Assembly: GCF_040581485.1 (NCBI RefSeq)
Contig: NC_090133.1
Coordinates: 11,036,001 to 11,100,000, forward strand
Reading direction: 5' to 3'
DNA: 64,000 bases
Origin: Linepithema humile
Taxonomy: Eukaryota; Arthropoda; Insecta; Hymenoptera; Formicidae
Shown one piece after another: positions 60,905 to 64,000 of the stretch. How positions within the stretch are numbered: position 1 is the stretch's first letter; each line of letters opens with the position of its first letter. The notes beneath the pieces are model-generated. The model was not told where the DNA came from and searched no databases. It saw only the letters and a list, made by a program, of their open reading frames with translations. The position numbers and the translations under genes were made by a program.

Positions 60905-61920
60905 TAGATGTATGCGACGTGTGAAGAAGCCAGAATTTTCCTACCAAGTTTCCGAAATTGTGATGTATCAGAGCGATTTCGCGTAAACGATGGAAAAAAA
61001 CGCATCTTGCATGCATTTGAAAAAAATCTCAGCAATAGCGTACACCATACGCTTATGCGTTTGCTTTTTTTCAATCCGCGTTGTATCATTACACTTGTAT
61101 CACTATCAATGAGTGCAACAGTTTCTTCCGAAAGATCAAGAAGGTGCATCTACTTTTGTAAATGTATTTTCATAATCTTTATTTGCGATGCTTTTAGCGT
61201 ACATTATTTATGGGCAGAACAATCACAGAGTTCCTCGCATTGTGTTGGCGGAATTTGTATTTCCTAGACTGTATTTTATGGACACACGCGGCCACTTTTA
61301 AACCAAACGGCGCGTTCAATTCTAAAAAATTGTTATTGTGACAAGAAGAAAATTGATACACTGTTTGCAAAAGCGCATTTTAATATTGTTGGTCGGTTAA
61401 TGTCTAGATAGAAATAATTGGGAATAGAGTGATAAGTAATATGTTAAGAAATTTTTCTCCCGCGGCTGTGTCCGTCGGCGAATTTCAGATCGGTTCATAC
61501 TTCCTTCCGTCCACCTTAATGGACAAATTTACGCAGAGTTCCTATAAAATAAGTTGCCAATATTCCTCGAAAACATTCTTCTGCATTTATGAGTAAAATT
61601 AATTTATCAGCATAATGAAGTTCCTACGCATTATTCGTGTCAGGCACGGCGAATATTAAGCGCACTTTTTCCGGAAAAATGGATAGATCGATGTGGCCCA
61701 ATCACTTGACCGGCATGGTCACCAGATCTTAATGTTCTTGATTATGTTGTACGGAGCCATGTTAAGAATTTGGTAGAACATCGGCGTGACAGTACAAAAG
61801 ATGAAGTACGCGAAGCAATACTCGCAGCCTTCAATATTATCATGTCGGATATGGCGCACCGTGCGACGCGCAATGTTGTACGAAGGGCAGAATTATTGTG
61901 CATTGTGTAACAAGGAAGCC
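60905..61920 (+). pseudogene. Second, opposite-facing copy of the HTH/DDE transposase
   Basis: 60908-61030 (RIFLPSFRNCDVSERFRV, KKRILHAFEKNLSNSV) is homologous to the - strand copy at 60.3-60.7 kb. At 61660-61915 the C-terminal DDE part follows: WIDRCGPIT, stop (TGA, where Trp is expected), AWSPDLNVLDY, and ARRAELL-like end. So two copies lie head to head with their 5' ends about 180 bp apart, both decayed. Confidence 0.65.
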
Positions 61921-62449
61921 ACTTCGAACAGTTTCTGCATTAAATTATGAGAGTGAATTAGGTCTATAGGAAAATCGCTTTAAAAAAAAACGCACCTGGC
62001 TATCTACCGCAAGTTGGTGTGGAAATGAATAGCGCTACATTTCCTTTACATAAAATAATTTTATTTAAATTAATAAAACAAAATAAATAATGATAAAAAA
62101 TGATAATTATAAAAATGGTAAAAAAACATTTTAAAAAAATAAAAAGACGCGAGAAAATTATCGTTCGGGCCAGTCTCACCTGCCTCTACCCGCTTGCCGC
62201 ACATGTATTGCCCCTCTCTCTCACCATACGTTGTTATTTTTCGTTGCCGTGTGATCGTCGTTGCTGTCACGCCTACAGCGTTGAGCTTACGGTCTAGCCG
62301 CGCACAACGCGCGATTATTCGTCAATCCTTTTTAATTAATATCTCTATAATTATTGTGAATATTGCAAAATGGTAAAAGACTTTTATGTTTAGTTTTCCG
62401 TGCTCTACCCGCCCTTGAGCGTTGGCACGGCCATTATGAAACACCCTGT
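61921..62449. other. Right flank and end of the decayed transposon
   Basis: The last bases CCATTATGAAACACCCTG (ending about 62449) form a mariner-type end followed by a (TA)n run. The preceding sequence resembles the arms of the 26768-27228 MITE (TGGTAAAAGACTTTT). Confidence 0.5.
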
Positions 62450-62466
62450 ATATATATATATATATA

Positions 62467-63344
62467 CAGGGTGTCAATTAAGTCCCGGGACGGCTGAATA
62501 TTTTCTCATATAAGGTATTTTTGAAAAAGGTCAAGGTCATTTCTGAAGTAATTCTCAACGAGGAATTCAACGGTGACCTTCAATTTGACCTTGAGCTTGA
62601 CCTTCAAGGTTATTTCAAGGTTAGGTTAGGTTTTTTAAATAGAAACCCCTATTTTTGATTCCAAAATCTAATAGCTGGTATCAAGAGCTTTTCAAAACAC
62701 TATAATGAAGTTATTTTTCATTAAGTACTTTTCGAGTTATGAGGCTTGTAAATTACAGTATTTTGACATAAAATACAAAATATCTTGTAAAACATTCAAT
62801 TTTTGGGAATCTTACCTTAATACTTTTATGCATATAATAATGAGACAAATCAATTGGTAAAAAGAAAACACATAGTTGCTTTCAAGAAAAAATATGCAGT
62901 TGCATGTTGCAAACTACATATTTTTTCTTGAAAGCAACTATGTGTTTTCTTTTTACCAATTGATTTGTCTCATTATTATATGCATAAAAGTATTAAGGTA
63001 AGATTCCCAAAAATTGAATGTTTTACAAGATATTTTGTATTTTATGTCAAAATACTGTAATTTACAAGCCTCATAACTCGAAAAGTACTTAATGAAAAAT
63101 AACTTCATTATAGTGTTTTGAAAAGCTCTTGATACCAGCTATTAGATTTTGGAATCAAAAATAGGGGTTTCTATTTAAAAAACCTAACCTAACCTTGAAA
63201 TGACCTTAAAGGTCAAGCTCAAGGTCAAATTGAAGATCACCGTTGAATTCCTCGTTGAGAATTACTTCAGAAATGACCTTGACCTTTTTCAAAAATACCT
63301 TACATGAGAAAATATTCAGCCGTCTCGGGACTTAATTGACACCT

Positions 63345-63346
<2 letters not shown>
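62467..63346. mobile_element. 880-bp near-perfect palindromic MITE
   Basis: Ends CAGGGTGTCAATTAAGTCCC and its inverse, embedded in (TA)n. Arms of about 435 bp with few mismatches, rich in GACCTTGA. It shares the inner 200 bp per arm with the MITE at 25876-26735. Confidence 0.85.
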
Positions 63347-63377
<31 letters not shown>

Positions 63378-63379
<2 letters not shown>

Positions 63380-63784
63380 TTGTGCCCGTACTATTTCACC
63401 GCTGATGCTGTGTGTGTGTTACAGCTGACGGACCGATCGATAATATCGATCGGTCATTAGAGAGTTGAAGCCATATGGCATTTATTAATAATCTTTCTTA
63501 TATTCGTTGTCAAGACAACGAATATTGATTAACAGTTTAAAGGGTCTCTATGACAGTTATAAACAAACTGTCATATGTCAGATCTGAGATAGCTGTCTGC
63601 TCGGGCGGACGTATACGACAGCTCCGGTCTTTAAATCTTATATTTTCGGTTATTTATTGTATGAGTTACTGTTGAGTTACTGTTCTTATTAAAGTGTTCT
63701 CTGTTTATTCGAAGTGTTGTGTTGTGTTGCTTGATTTCGTGAGTTTCGTTGTCGTGCGTGAAATACCGGTTCGCGGACGCAACA
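63378..63784 (+). mobile_element. 5' LTR of a retrotransposon
   Basis: Starts TGTTGTGCCC and ends GGACGCAACA, so TGTTG...CAACA are the short inverted ends. 407 bp, followed after three bases by a primer binding site. The 3' LTR lies outside the window, so the length is inferred from these signals. Confidence 0.75.
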
Positions 63785-63787
63785 TTT

Positions 63788-63805
63788 TGGGGGCTCGTCC
63801 GGGAT
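63788..63805 (+). promoter_or_regulatory. Primer binding site complementary to tRNA-Pro
   Basis: TGGGGGCTCGTCCGGGAT matches the 18-nt tRNA-Pro site known from many retroelements. It primes minus-strand DNA synthesis. Confidence 0.85.
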
Positions 63806-63819
63806 TGCTCATCTCTAAA

Positions 63820-63975
63820 ATGACTTCGAGATCAGATATTGGAGTGGAAACGGGAAGAGTGACGCGGAAAAGATTACGGCCAATGACTCCGCTTTGTCCT
63901 GTAGAAGAGACGACTTCCTCAGAAGCAACGGCGTTACAGATCGCTTTACGAGAGATTAAACATCTACACGCTTAG
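63820..63975 (+). pseudogene. Start of the gag frame, with an early stop
   Basis: ATG 15 bases after the primer site opens MTSRSDIGVETGRVTRK; a TAG at 63973-63975 ends it, though the same frame continues open to the window edge. This fits a gag N-terminus with a nonsense mutation, but only about 60 codons are visible. Which LTR superfamily it is (gypsy likely) cannot be told. Confidence 0.5.
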
Positions 63976-64000
63976 CGCTTGCGACAGGAGGAAGGATACC

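Overview
The window is AT-rich eukaryotic DNA with many short exons, GT-AG introns and a very heavy load of DNA transposons. Insect-type mariner, Tc1, P/THAP, hAT and Penelope elements, DUF4806-type genes and an insect laccase-like gene point to a hymenopteran, most likely an ant. The species assignment is inference.

Host genes (4 seen). (1) A DUF4806-like gene on + (about 6.9-11.3 kb, 8 exons), interrupted by a one-base frame break in exon 5. (2) A laccase-like multicopper oxidase on - (25.1-38.6 kb). I could join nine exons with matching phases, from signal peptide to the third copper motif; the last exon(s) are not visible. (3) A two-exon MADF-BESS transcription factor on - (30.8-32.7 kb), nested on the same strand in a 5.4 kb intron of the oxidase. 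(4) A second DUF4806 gene on - (42.0-56.4 kb or further), whose intron is stretched to 13.3 kb by a P-like element and a mariner.

Mobile DNA, left to right: a hAT transposase remnant (1-1691); a 4.4 kb element with 1.13 kb inverted arms and a three-exon gene for a Gln-rich/RGG protein (2.5-6.9 kb); a composite element in an intron (7.46-9.19 kb); small palindromes; P-like copy A (12.16-21.64 kb); a palindromic P-like derivative built from a THAP gene 5' end (21.84-22.97 kb); palindromic MITEs (25.9-27.2, 39.6-41.6 kb); P-like copy B (43.75-54.48 kb); a mariner (54.53-55.77 kb); a Penelope-like retroelement (56.5-59.3 kb); decayed HTH/DDE transposases (60.0-62.4 kb); a palindromic MITE (62.47-63.35 kb); and the 5' end of an LTR retrotransposon with a tRNA-Pro primer binding site (63.38 kb to the end).

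The dominant theme is fold-back structure: about 17 near-perfect palindromes between 0.04 and 4.4 kb. Two places hint at how they arise. The 21.84 kb element is an inverted duplication of a transposon's own 5' end, including an intron and THAP start codons. The SINE insertion in P copy B begins with a 36-bp palindrome made by inverted copying of its flank. The strongest candidates for something undescribed are the 4.4 kb RGG-gene fold-back element, the family of elements with CCC-NNN-AGCACA-like ends filled with short self-complementary words, and the tRNA-Gly-derived palindromic SINE. Coordinates of repeat ends were read by eye and may be off by a few bases.
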